NCBI RefSeq assembly: GCF_900167335.1
Contig: NZ_FUXI01000003.1
Location: 62,001-126,000, forward strand
Direction of reading: 5' to 3'
DNA length: 64,000 nucleotides
From: Pilibacter termitis
Lineage (GTDB): Bacteria; Bacillota; Bacilli; Lactobacillales; Streptococcaceae
Part shown: positions 42,385-50,242 of the stretch, piece by piece
Position numbering within the stretch: the first letter of the stretch is position 1
Layout: the number at the start of each line of letters is the position of its first letter
Position numbers and translations under genes: made by a program
Notes under the pieces: generated by a model
What the model saw: only the letters and a program-made list of their open reading frames with translations
Told to the model about the DNA's origin: nothing
Database searches by the model: none

Positions 42385-42990
42385 ATGGTAACCATTCAAA
42401 AGTTATTAGCAGACAATTTTGGTGTTTTAAAAACATCTGTGGCAAAAGAATTTGGGATTCATTCTCAGACATTGAAACGCTATGTTGAAAAAGGATTACT
42501 ATTCCAAGAGGGGAATGGGGTATATTCTGATGCCCAACTCGGAGTAAATGAGTTTTACCTTGTTCAACAAAAATATCCACAAGGAATTTTCTCAAGAAAA
42601 ACAGCATTAAGTATTTATGGTTTAAATGATGAATACAATTTTGAATATGATTTGACGTTTAAACGTGGGTATCATAATCAATCTTTTAAGAAAAATTTTA
42701 TTCGACCTCATTTTTCAACAGATATTTTCTTTGACTTAGGCAAGGAAACATACCAGTTGTACGGTGGAGAAATGATTTCGATTTACAACATCGAACGTAC
42801 ACTTGTTGATATTTGGAATCCACGTTATGGATATGACAAGGAAACGAAAGAAGTAGCAGTATTAAGAATTTTTTCCAATAGGGAATACAAGATAGATATG
42901 AAAAAGTTAGTTGAGTATGGTGAGAAATTCAGAATAGGGAAAGCGTTGTATGACTTTATTTTAGAGGTGGAAAAAGATGCAGCAGCATGA
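42385..42990 (+). CDS. abiEi: AbiEi-type antitoxin/repressor
   Basis: 201 residues. The N-terminal winged helix (LADNFGVLKTSVAKEFGIHSQTLKRYVEKG) and the following AbiEi domain (GIFSRKTALSIYGL, MISIYNIERTLVDIWNPRYGYD) fit the antitoxin of type IV AbiE systems, which represses its own promoter and counteracts the AbiEii toxin without binding it. It overlaps abiEii by 14 bases. On mobile elements AbiE gives phage resistance and element stability. Confidence 0.9.
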   Translation: MVTIQKLLADNFGVLKTSVAKEFGIHSQTLKRYVEKGLLFQEGNGVYSDAQLGVNEFYLVQQKYPQGIFSRKTALSIYGLNDEYNFEYDLTFKRGYHNQSFKKNFIRPHFSTDIFFDLGKETYQLYGGEMISIYNIERTLVDIWNPRYGYDKETKEVAVLRIFSNREYKIDMKKLVEYGEKFRIGKALYDFILEVEKDAAA

Positions 42991-43906
42991 GTTGTTACAA
43001 ATTGCTCGACAAAAAGCAAAAGAAAACGGGGTCAATCCTCAAGTTATTCAGCAAAGATTTTTTCTTGAGGAACTTTTATCTATGATGGCTTTTAGTAAAT
43101 TAAGCGATAAGATTGTATTAAAGGGTGGTTTTCTAATCGAAAAAATAATAGGGGAAAAACATCGAGCAACTCAAGATTTAGATATGATGTTTCAATCATT
43201 TGAAATGAGTAAACAAGCGATTAAAACTTATTTTGAGGAATTACTGCAAAATAGTTCGCCAAATGGTGTTATTTTTCAACTTAAAGATATGTATGCTCAG
43301 CATGGAGAAGAAGGATTGAAAGTATTGTTTCGTGCTAAATTTGGACGTATGAACATTGACAACTTAGCAATTGATTTATCCACAAACAATATTATTCATC
43401 CTGAAGCCACTGTAAGAGAATTTGAGAAATTAGATGGTACAACTTATCGACTTTTGAGTTTTCCTCTTGAACAAATTGTAGCGGATAAATTAGTCGCTAC
43501 TTTAAAAAAGGGAGAAAGAAACAATCGAGATAAGGATTATTACGACTTATTCATGTTTTCGCAACTAGGAATAAGTCTAAATTATAAAGACTTAGGAAAG
43601 AGTTTTTACGATACGCTTTTGAATGAAGCTCCTAATATAATTGTTGAAGATATGTTGAGAAAATTAATCGTAAGCCAAGAGCGACAACTTTCTTGGAAGA
43701 ATTATCAAACGAAAAATCCAAATGCTAGTCAAATTAAATATGAAGATACAATCAAGGCTATCTTTCACTTTTTAGTTCAGATTAAAGCAATTGAAAGCAA
43801 GAAACCCAAAAACGCTTTTGAACAACGTGTGGAAGTAGCAAAACAAGAAACTAATTTTAATTCCTTTTCAACTGACAAAGAACACGACAAAGGAAAAGCA
43901 AAATAG
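42977..43906 (+). CDS. abiEii: AbiEii-type nucleotidyltransferase toxin
   Basis: 309 residues. SDKIVLKGGFLIEKIIGE and HRATQDLDMMFQSFE form the nucleotidyltransferase core (GG and DxD), followed by LLSFPLEQIVADKLVATLKKG and NRDKDYYDLFMF with the conserved Lys and Asp. It would act on tRNA or nucleotides to halt growth. The last 35 residues (NAFEQRVEVAKQE, then FNSFSTDKEHDKGKAK) are not part of the toxin domain and match the tail of Fic2. A terminator follows at 43912. Confidence 0.9.
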   Translation: MQQHELLQIARQKAKENGVNPQVIQQRFFLEELLSMMAFSKLSDKIVLKGGFLIEKIIGEKHRATQDLDMMFQSFEMSKQAIKTYFEELLQNSSPNGVIFQLKDMYAQHGEEGLKVLFRAKFGRMNIDNLAIDLSTNNIIHPEATVREFEKLDGTTYRLLSFPLEQIVADKLVATLKKGERNNRDKDYYDLFMFSQLGISLNYKDLGKSFYDTLLNEAPNIIVEDMLRKLIVSQERQLSWKNYQTKNPNASQIKYEDTIKAIFHFLVQIKAIESKKPKNAFEQRVEVAKQETNFNSFSTDKEHDKGKAK

Positions 43907-43911
43907 ATGAG

Positions 43912-43938
43912 AAAAAGCTCTTAAATGCGAGCTTTTTT
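43912..43938 (+). terminator. Terminator after abiEii
   Basis: AAAAAGCTC-TTAAATGC-GAGCTTTTTT with a T-run, just after the stop codon. Confidence 0.88.
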
Positions 43939-44016
43939 AATTTGTAGAGAAAATAAAAGACATATATGTTTATCTTTTGTTATAATTGGTCTATACAAAC
44001 AAGAAAGGATAGATTT

Positions 44017-45330
44017 ATGCAGACTTCATTTAACGAACAAGAAGCGAAAAAAGAATTTCAAGCAAAATTTGTTGAAAACTTTAAAGAAAAATTGAAAAAA
44101 GTAGACCAGAAAAAAGGCATGGAATTAAGAGCAGCAGGTTGGCAATTGATTAAAACTGCCATGAGAACTGTTATTTTTTCGTTTGGGGAAGTAACATTCT
44201 CGAGAAGATGTTACCGTAAAAATGGAGTCAATAGATATCCTGTTGATGAATGGTTGGGACTAGAGCCGTATGAACGCTTTTCAACAGAACTTTTATTTGA
44301 GCTGAACAATTTGGCTACGGAGGTAGCGTACAGAAAAGCCGCTAATCTGTTTGAAGTCCTAAAAAATGTTTTTGTTACGAAAGATACGGTTTTAAAGTCG
44401 AGAAAGTTGGCTACTCAACGTTATGAAGAACAGCAGGAGTATCGCTATTTCAAGGAGCAAGAAAATTCAGGGAAAAAGGAAGTTGAGAAGATTTATGTTG
44501 AGGGGGACGGAGTGCAAGTAAATACCCCTAACACCGAAACAAAAAGAACGGATTTATCTCATTTCGTGGTTCACGAGGGAGTTGAAAAAGAGTATGGTGA
44601 ACGCAAAAAATTAGTTGAAAAGCATGAAATTTTAGAAGCAAAAAACAAAACCGCACGTGAAAAAGTGCTTGACTACCTATACAATCATTATCAAATCACA
44701 GAAAACACGTTGATGATTACAAATAGCGACATGGGAAAAGGTTATATGTTTGAGACGTTTAGTGAAATGGCGAAAGCCTTTGGATGTCGCCATGAGCATT
44801 TTTGGGACGAATTTCATTTGGTTGAGAGAATTAAGCAAGAGTTTGCCATTTTTCCAATAGAAATAAGAGAGCCATTAATTGAAAGCATCATGAAAGCAAT
44901 CGAAAAACATTCCAAAAAAGAATGTCAGCTTTTTTTAGATACGCTAGAAAGTTTAATTGGAGATGAAACAAAACAAGAAAACTTTGCGAAATTCAGTAGG
45001 AAACTATTGAATAATTTCCAATACACCAAGCCAGCTCACATGAGAGGGTTTACGCATGATGGAATCGGGATTATGGAGAGTTTGCACGCAAAAATCGCTA
45101 GTCGTATGAAAAATAGAGGAATGTACTGGTCAGTAGAGGGTGCGACCACCATGGCGAAAATGATTATAGATAAAGCAGAGGGAACATTGAGAGATTTGTT
45201 CTGTGGTTCATGGCGAGAAGAATATGAAAAATACCAAGAGATGTCAGCATCCGCAGCAGACTATTTGTATCGAGGTGAAAGTGAAGTAGCCCTTCCCAAG
45301 AGTTCTTTGCAGTGGTGGAAAAAAGTGTGA
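44017..45330 (+). mobile_element. ISLre2-family (UPF0236) transposase gene
   Basis: 437 residues from the ATG at 44017 (GAAAGGAT upstream). FSFGEVTFSRRCYRKNGV, then LELNNLATEVAYRKAA-type text, EKIYVEGDGVQVN with an early Asp, MITNSDMGKGY, GCRHEHFWDEFHLVERIKQ and MKNRGMYWSVEGATTMAKMI are hallmarks of ISLre2 transposases. The gene looks intact. I could not define the terminal repeats; the 5' flank has TGTTATAATTGGTCTATACAA, an apparent promoter, and a related text occurs at about 45413, past the gene end. It lies at the right edge of the mobile block. Confidence 0.88.
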
Positions 45331-45656
45331 AATCGGTTAAAATATTGGTTTTAAGGCAAAAAATATAACTTTTTTTTATAAAAAATCTTGATTTCACATA
45401 GGAAGTTTGTTAAAATAGTCTATATAAATAAAGGAGCAAGTAGTTCACACCTGCCCCTCTATTGAGCAAAGCAATAGCAGTGCTTAACTCAACTTGGATT
45501 ATTTTATAACAGTAAATTATAAAAATCAAGGGAAAGTTTTGCAAAATCGTGAACTTTTCTTTGATTTTTTTCTATTTTTTAGCCCTCTTAAATCCCGATA
45601 TTATTGAGAAAAACACTTTTAACCAAAATTTAGACACACACAAGGAAAACTTTCCC
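45331..45656. other. Junction between transposase and rpsD; MITE-like element 45526-45660
   Basis: No gene. TGTTAAAATAGTCTATATAAATA (from 45413; first 20 bases resemble the transposase promoter) may be a decayed IS start. TTGAG-CAAAGCA/TGCTT-AACTCAA (45463-45491) is a hairpin. TCAAGGGAAAGTTTT (45526-45540) is the perfect inverse of AAAACTTTCCCTTGA (45646-45660), 15 bp, bounding a 135-bp piece that looks like a miniature inverted-repeat element. Confidence 0.6.
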
Positions 45657-45685
45657 TTGAACTCCCCCAAAAAAAATGCTATAAT
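45657..45685 (+). promoter_or_regulatory. rpsD promoter
   Basis: TTGAAC (45657-45662), 17 bases, TATAAT (45680-45685) with an extended TGC. The first four bases of the -35 are the end of the inverted repeat at 45646-45660, so the insertion has supplied or replaced part of the promoter. Confidence 0.88.
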
Positions 45686-45699
45686 AGTAATCGTGTAAA

Positions 45700-45850
45700 A
45701 TAACGCAGCAGAAAATGAATGTTCTCGTCAACAGTTGCTCACAATCGTAAAGTAGTAACCGCGGCTGCAAAGGTGAAACTTGGAGAGGAACTGCACGAAA
45801 TAGGTATTTTCATGATTATTTTACTCCAAAAAATATTTTATTATTGGAGG
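45700..45850 (+). promoter_or_regulatory. rpsD leader, probable S4 autoregulatory RNA
   Basis: About 150 transcribed bases lie between promoter and gene, with segments such as GTTCTCGTCAACAGTTGC, CGTAAAGTAGTAACCGCGG and GAACTGCACGAAATAGG that look structured. Firmicutes rpsD genes usually carry a leader bound by S4 for feedback control. I assign it by position; the fold was not computed. A reading frame across it (45719-45994) is an artefact. Confidence 0.55.
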
Positions 45851-45857
45851 ACTACAA

Positions 45858-46469
45858 ATGTCTCGTTACACTGGACCATCTTGGAAATTATCACGTCGTT
45901 TAGGTATCTCATTGTCAGGTACAGGAAAAGAATTGGCTCGTCGCCCTTACGTACCGGGTCAACATGGACCAAACAGCCGTACAAAACTATCTGAATACGG
46001 ATTGCAATTGGCTGAAAAACAAAAATTACGTCACACTTATGGAATGAACGAACGTCAATTCCGTAACTTGTTCGTAAAAGCATCTAAAATCAAAGAGGGA
46101 ACGCTTGGTTACAACTTCATGACTCTTTTGGAACGTCGTTTGGATAACGTTGTTTACCGCCTTGGTTTGGCTACAACTCGTCGCCAAGCTCGTCAATTGG
46201 TAAACCATGGTCATGTTTTGGTAAACGGAAAACGCGTAGATATTCCTAGCTACTCAGTAGAAGTAGGTCAAGTAATTTCTGTTCGTGAAAAATCTCAAAA
46301 CGTTTCAGTAATCAAAGAAGCGGTTGAATCTATCGTTTCACGTCCATCTTTTGTATCTTTTGATGCAGAAAAATTAGAAGGAAGTCTTACTCGCCTTCCA
46401 GAGCGTGATGAAATCAACCAAGAAATTAACGAAGCGTTGATCGTAGAATTTTACAACAAACAAATGTAA
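45858..46469 (+). CDS. rpsD: 30S ribosomal protein S4
   Basis: 203 residues, full length. [19 protein letters not shown], the [20 protein letters not shown] region and the S4 RNA-binding domain ([42 protein letters not shown]) are unmistakable. It binds 16S rRNA early in small-subunit assembly. The C-minus form without zinc-binding cysteines is present. TTGGAGGAC precedes the ATG. It is a host housekeeping gene and marks the right side of the mobile block. Confidence 0.98.
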   Translation: MSRYTGPSWKLSRRLGISLSGTGKELARRPYVPGQHGPNSRTKLSEYGLQLAEKQKLRHTYGMNERQFRNLFVKASKIKEGTLGYNFMTLLERRLDNVVYRLGLATTRRQARQLVNHGHVLVNGKRVDIPSYSVEVGQVISVREKSQNVSVIKEAVESIVSRPSFVSFDAEKLEGSLTRLPERDEINQEINEALIVEFYNKQM

Positions 46470-46476
46470 TTTTATT

Positions 46477-46511
46477 AACAGGAACCTTTTTATCGAGGTT
46501 CTTGTTTTTTT
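46477..46511 (+). terminator. rpsD terminator
   Basis: AACAGGAACCT pairs with AGGTTCTTGTT, followed by T. Confidence 0.92.
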
Positions 46512-46524
46512 AGAGGTAAGCCTT

Positions 46525-46812
46525 ATGTCAAAAATTTTGTTGTTTTTAGTGCGTGGTTATCAGCGTTTTCTTTCGCCTATTCTTCCGCCGAGTTGTCGCT
46601 TTCATCCTACTTGTTCCAACTATATGATAGATGCAATACGCACGCATGGAGCATTTAAGGGAGGTTTAATGGGGGTTGCACGTATTTTGCGTTGTCACCC
46701 TTTTGCTAAAGGTGGTATTGATTATGTGCCGCTTACTTTTTCGCTCAAGAGAAATCTTGATGAAGAATATCACGGACCGTATAATAAACGAAAAAAGCAC
46801 AGGGAAAATTGA
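46525..46812 (+). CDS. yidD: YidD membrane protein insertion efficiency factor
   Basis: 95 residues. The conserved core is [29 protein letters not shown] and [20 protein letters not shown], with the three Cys of the family. An amphipathic N-terminal helix binds the inner membrane face, where YidD helps YidC-dependent insertion. A charged tail follows. GAGGTAAGCC precedes the ATG. Its stop lies in the loop of the shared terminator. Confidence 0.93.
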   Translation: MSKILLFLVRGYQRFLSPILPPSCRFHPTCSNYMIDAIRTHGAFKGGLMGVARILRCHPFAKGGIDYVPLTFSLKRNLDEEYHGPYNKRKKHREN

Positions 46813-46830
46813 TCTCCGAGTGCTTTTTTT
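46791..46830. terminator. Two-way terminator between yidD and the DUF3042 gene
   Basis: AAAAAAGCAC and GTGCTTTTTTT pair with A- and T-runs on both sides; it can end the plus-strand yidD transcript and the minus-strand DUF3042 transcript. Confidence 0.85.
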
Positions 46831-46832
46831 GA

Positions 46833-47006
46833 TTATTTTGCAATGCGTTTGCGTTGTGCTTTTTTACGGTTTTCTTCGATTTGTCTTTCTTTTTCGTCAA
46901 TCGGGTCAATCACCGTTTTTTTCACCATTGTAATTCCTGCTGCGACAAGTCCGAGTGTTGCAGCGATACCTGTTAATAATCCTGAAGTAAATCCTTTTTT
47001 TGCCAT
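46833..47006 (-). CDS. DUF3042 family protein
   Basis: 57 residues on the minus strand: MAKKGFTSGLLTGIAATLGL, VAAGITMVKKTVIDPID, then a charged helix EKERQIEENRKKAQRKR. One N-terminal span and the IEENRKKAxRKR tail match the DUF3042 family of lactic acid bacteria; function unknown. GGAGAATATT precedes the ATG. Confidence 0.88.
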   Translation of the reverse strand: MAKKGFTSGLLTGIAATLGLVAAGITMVKKTVIDPIDEKERQIEENRKKAQRKRIAK

Positions 47007-47023
47007 AATATTCTCCTTTTTTT

Positions 47024-47112
47024 GTCTAGCTCCATGGTGCTGAAGTCTGGCAACGGCTCACAATATAGATCGCTGTTAGAGACTTAAACCCGCCATTCTT
47101 CGCTTTTTTTTA
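47024..47112 (-). repeat. Repeat family copy F, minus orientation, degenerate
   Basis: Read on the minus strand it begins GCGAAGAATGGCGGG and ends with GAGCTAGACAAA like the other ~120-bp repeats, but the middle is shortened and the arms pair poorly. It is upstream of the DUF3042 gene. Confidence 0.7.
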
Positions 47113-47227
47113 TTGATTTTTTTAGAAACATCTCGTTTCAAAGAAATTTCTTTCTTCCTTTATTATGCTACAAATGGAAAATAATTTCACGAAATAACGT
47201 TTAGATTTTAAAAATTTAGAGGTACCC

Positions 47228-47974
47228 CTATCCTTTTTTATTTACATAGATTGCGTAAGCGTCGGCTAAAATGCGTGCGATAATGTTTAGTGGCAGTCTG
47301 CTGGCGACATCTATTTCGTGGTCGAAAATAGTCATTTTTGATTTGTAAACAGGAATGCAGACGTGCGAGAGTTTGGCGATTGGGCTAGGAACAGTCGCAG
47401 TAAAGGACATGACAATTGCTCCATTTTTTCTCGCATCTTGTGCAGCTTGTACAAGTTCAGGCGTTTTTCCGCTGAGTGAAAAGAGAATGATTAATTCATC
47501 TTTGCACGATTTTTTTCCATAGTAGGAAATATAGGACGGATCATCTTCACGTCTGCAATTTTTACCGAGTAACTGCAATTTATTCTTCATTTCCATGCCG
47601 ACAAATGAGCTTAAACCAGTAGAAAAAATCGAAATTTTCTCCGCCTGATCAATGAGTGAGACACATTTTTCCAGATCGCTCGCAGAAAGAGAATTGATTG
47701 TTCGTCGAAGTTCATTTTCATTTTTGAAAATAGCTTCATTGATTTCTTGAGAAAAGCCATTGTTGACCAAGTCTCGTTTTTCCATTTTTAAGAGCTGTCG
47801 ATATTCTGAAAATCCGTCATAGCCCATTTTTTTGACAGTGCGAGTAATTGTTGAATTGCTGACGTGTGTTTCTTCTGAAATTTGTACAATGGAGAGTTTT
47901 GAGACTCTGTCTGTATTTTGTTGTAGCCAATCCCACAAATATTGTTCTGTTTCACTCAAAGAAGTAGTATCCAT
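47228..47974 (-). CDS. RpiR/MurR-family transcriptional regulator
   Basis: 248 residues on the minus strand. The N-terminal HTH (LSIVQISEETHVSNSTITRTVKKMGYDGFSEYRQLL) and a C-terminal SIS domain (ISIFSTGLSSFVGMEMKNKLQLLG, IILFSLSGKTPELVQAAQDARKNGAIVMSFT) that senses a phosphosugar identify the family. It is transcribed away from the GalNAc PTS operon and probably controls it, with GalNAc-6-P or a later intermediate as the signal; two identical direct repeats between the genes are likely binding sites. Confidence 0.92.
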   Translation of the reverse strand: MDTTSLSETEQYLWDWLQQNTDRVSKLSIVQISEETHVSNSTITRTVKKMGYDGFSEYRQLLKMEKRDLVNNGFSQEINEAIFKNENELRRTINSLSASDLEKCVSLIDQAEKISIFSTGLSSFVGMEMKNKLQLLGKNCRREDDPSYISYYGKKSCKDELIILFSLSGKTPELVQAAQDARKNGAIVMSFTATVPSPIAKLSHVCIPVYKSKMTIFDHEIDVASRLPLNIIARILADAYAIYVNKKG

Positions 47975-48157
47975 ATGAACGCCTCCTAATAGTAAGAGAT
48001 AGCCTGTTTTTAGATGAAAGATGAAAAAATTTTAAGTTTTCATGAGAGAAAAATTTTTTCCATTTTTTTACCAAACCCTAGAACTTATGCTATCTTAGCC
48101 AATTTGAAATTGTATTGAACTAATTTTATGATAAACTATTTTCTTAATTTTTGCTAG

Positions 48158-48212
48158 TTATTTTGAAAACATTTCCAGCGAAAAAGCTATTATTTTGAAA
48201 ACATTTCCAGCG
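48158..48212 (+). promoter_or_regulatory. Two identical 23-bp direct repeats, cre-like, before agaF
   Basis: TTATTTTGAAAACATTTCCAGCG type repeats (first 20 bases TTATTTTGAAAACATTTCCA) at 48158-48180 and 48190-48212, 32 bp apart, three helix turns. TGAAAACATTTCCA differs from the catabolite-response consensus mainly by CA in place of central CG. The second repeat ends 10 bases before a -10 box TATACT (48223-48228). They may bind CcpA, the RpiR-type regulator, or both. Confidence 0.75.
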
Positions 48213-48276
48213 TGAAAGAGATTATACTAGGCATATAGAAATACAACAAATACATTTGTAGAAGGGAGAGAAGGTT

Positions 48277-48717
48277 ATGCTTTCTGCATTACTTACAGGG
48301 CATGCACAATTTGCAGGTGGGCTATATTCGGCACTTGCAATGATTGCAGGAGAACAGGAAAACTTTGAAGTCCAGCTGTTTGAGGAAAATATGAGCATGG
48401 ATGCGTTCAAAGAAAATGTTGCCCAAAAAATCCAAGCACTTTCAAATGGAGGTGAGAATGAAGTTTTTATTTTTACAGATTTAAAAGGAGGAACTCCTTT
48501 TAATGTGGCAATGCTTGAGACGTTTGAGTGTGAAAATGCGTATGTTTACGCAGGGACAAATCTTCCGATGTTGCTTGAATTTTGTGGCTGTCGCATGATG
48601 AAATTGCCGTCAGATGAAGTGGAAAAAATGATTTTGTCTGCTGGTCGAGATGGACTTGTAACACAAAAACTGAGCGTTGCAGCGGAAGAAGAGGATGACG
48701 AAAGCGAGGGTATTTAA
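48277..48717 (+). CDS. agaF: PTS EIIA, mannose/GalNAc family
   Basis: 146 residues. TGHAQFAGGLYSAL carries the phosphorylated His (residue 9); FTDLKGGTPFNVAML and AGTNLPMLLEF are family motifs. It takes phosphate from HPr and passes it to EIIB. The tail is acidic (EEEDDESEGI). GGGAGAGAAGG precedes the ATG. It opens the GalNAc operon under the repeats at 48158. Confidence 0.93.
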   Translation: MLSALLTGHAQFAGGLYSALAMIAGEQENFEVQLFEENMSMDAFKENVAQKIQALSNGGENEVFIFTDLKGGTPFNVAMLETFECENAYVYAGTNLPMLLEFCGCRMMKLPSDEVEKMILSAGRDGLVTQKLSVAAEEEDDESEGI

Positions 48718-48718
48718 T

Positions 48719-49000
48719 ATGAAAATTGAGCTGATTTTAAACAGTGCGATCGCTTTACTCATTTTGGTTTTGCTGACGATTACGCTTTATAGCTTGGTTA
48801 GCATGAAACGACTCAAGGCACGTCAAAAAGAAATCGCAGCACTTCATAAAAATTTGGCGATTGGTCAAAGAATTATGTTTAGCGGTGGTTTGATTGGCTT
48901 TGTCGCAAGTATTCAAAAAGACTTTGTCTTTGTAGACATTGGAGGTGGTGTAAAACTTGAAATTTCTCGCTACGCAATAACAGAAATTCTACCAAACTAA
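48719..49000 (+). CDS. YajC-like single-pass protein within the PTS operon
   Basis: 93 residues, ATG one base after the agaF stop. One N-terminal span (LILNSAIALLILVLLTITLYSLV), a basic segment (KRLKARQKEIAAL), then a small YajC-type beta domain: IGQRIMFSGGLIGFVASIQKDFVFVDIGGGVKLEISRYAI. YajC normally accompanies SecDF; here it lies between PTS components, as in some enterococcal mannose-family operons. The role with the PTS is unknown; membrane assembly or stabilising of EIIC/EIID is conceivable. Confidence 0.82.
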   Translation: MKIELILNSAIALLILVLLTITLYSLVSMKRLKARQKEIAALHKNLAIGQRIMFSGGLIGFVASIQKDFVFVDIGGGVKLEISRYAITEILPN

Positions 49001-49025
49001 ATCACAGCACGTTGTAGCTGTAAAA

Positions 49026-49648
49026 AGAAAAGCAGAGAGGGGCAACTCAGGAGTTGCTCGTAGTGAGCCACAGCATTTACTTGCTGGAAACGAAGTTTCA
49101 AGTAGCATTTCGAACAACGCCCCAACTCCTGCCCCTCGTAGCTAGACAAAAAGAAAAGCGGAGAGGGGAGCTCAGGAGTTGGTCGTAGTGAGCCACAGCA
49201 TTTACTTGCTGGAAACGAAGTTTCAAGTAGCATTTCGAACAACGCCCCAACTCCTGCCCCTCGTAGCTAGACAAAAAGAAAAGCGGAGAGGGGAGCTCAG
49301 GAGTTGGTCGTAGTGAGCCACAGCATTTACTTGCTGGAGATGCAGTTTCAAGTAGCCTTGCGAACAACGACTAAACTCCTGCCCTCATAGCTAGACAAAA
49401 AGAAAAGCGGAGAGGGGAGCTCAGGAGTTTGTCGTAGTGAGCCACAGCATTTACTTGCTGGAAACGAAGTTTCCAGTGCTGTTGCGAACAACGCCCCAAC
49501 TCCTGCCCCTCGTAGCTAGACAAAAAGAAAAGCGGAGAGGGGCGGTCAGGAGTTGGGCGTAGTGAGCCACAGCATTTACTTGCTGGAAACGAAGTTTCCA
49601 GTGCTGTTGCGAACAACGCCCCAACTCCTGCCCCTCGTAGCTAGACAA
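49026..49648 (+). repeat. Array B: five tandem hairpin repeats inside the PTS operon
   Basis: Copies at about 49026-49149, 49153-49274, 49278-49398, 49402-49523 and 49527-49648, each starting GAAAAGCGGAGAGGGG (B1: GCAGAG) and ending CCCCTCGTAGCTAGACAA (B3: CCCTCATAG). Arms: CAGGAGTTG-CGTAGTGAGCC ... AACAACGCCCCAACTCCTG. Copies 4 and 5 have CACAGCA/TGCTGTTG in the middle arm; copies 1-2 have TACTTG/CAAGTA instead. There is no T-run, and the operon seems to continue through it. Confidence 0.95.
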
Positions 49649-49664
49649 GAAAGGAATAAGAAAT

Positions 49665-50141
49665 ATGCCAAACATTTTACTTACACGTATTGACAATCGA
49701 TTAATTCATGGACAGGTGGCAACCCAATGGACAGGGTCAATCGGTGCAAATCTTTTGCTTGTAGCAAATGATGACGTAGCAGGAAATAAGTTGCGTCAAG
49801 GAATGATGGATATGGCGGCACCAACAGGGGTAGCAACACGGTACTTCACATTGCAAAAAACGATTGATATTATCGAAAAAGCAAATGAAAAACAAAAAAT
49901 CTTTATCATTTGTGAAACGCCCTTAGATGTCCTAACGCTTGTGAAAGGTGGCGTGCCAATCAAAAAAGTTAACATTGGAAATATGCACATGAGCGAGGGC
50001 AAACGGCAAGTAGCCACCACCATTGCAGTAGACGAAAAAGACGTGCAAGCATTCAAAGAATTGCAAGAACTGGGTGTAGAGCTACAAATTCAACGTGTGC
50101 CGTCTATCGCAGAAGAAGATGTAAACAAATTGTTTTCATAA
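49665..50141 (+). CDS. agaV: PTS EIIB, mannose/GalNAc family
   Basis: 158 residues. LLTRIDNRLIHGQVATQWTG has the active-site His (residue 15); MDMAAPTGVATRYFTL and NIGNMHMSEGKRQV follow. It passes phosphate from EIIA to the incoming sugar. GAAAGGAAT precedes the ATG, which lies 16 bases after repeat array B. Symbol by role in the aga-type operon; sor/man family paralogues look alike. Confidence 0.92.
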   Translation: MPNILLTRIDNRLIHGQVATQWTGSIGANLLLVANDDVAGNKLRQGMMDMAAPTGVATRYFTLQKTIDIIEKANEKQKIFIICETPLDVLTLVKGGVPIKKVNIGNMHMSEGKRQVATTIAVDEKDVQAFKELQELGVELQIQRVPSIAEEDVNKLFS

Positions 50142-50242
50142 GGAAGTTCGGGGTAGGAACAAGAATGGTTGTAAAGTTGGTAGTAATACTTGACAGAGAG
50201 TGAAAATTCTCTAGTCAATAAAAAAATATAGGAGGCTAAATC

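Noticed and set aside
45719..45994. Frame across the rpsD promoter-proximal region
   Set aside because: It overlaps the rpsD leader and the rpsD gene in another frame and has no ribosome site.
48997..49696. Several 80-90-residue minus-strand frames with repeated text (KCCGSLRPTP...)
   Set aside because: They are translations of the ~120-bp hairpin repeats; the repeated protein text merely mirrors the DNA repeat.
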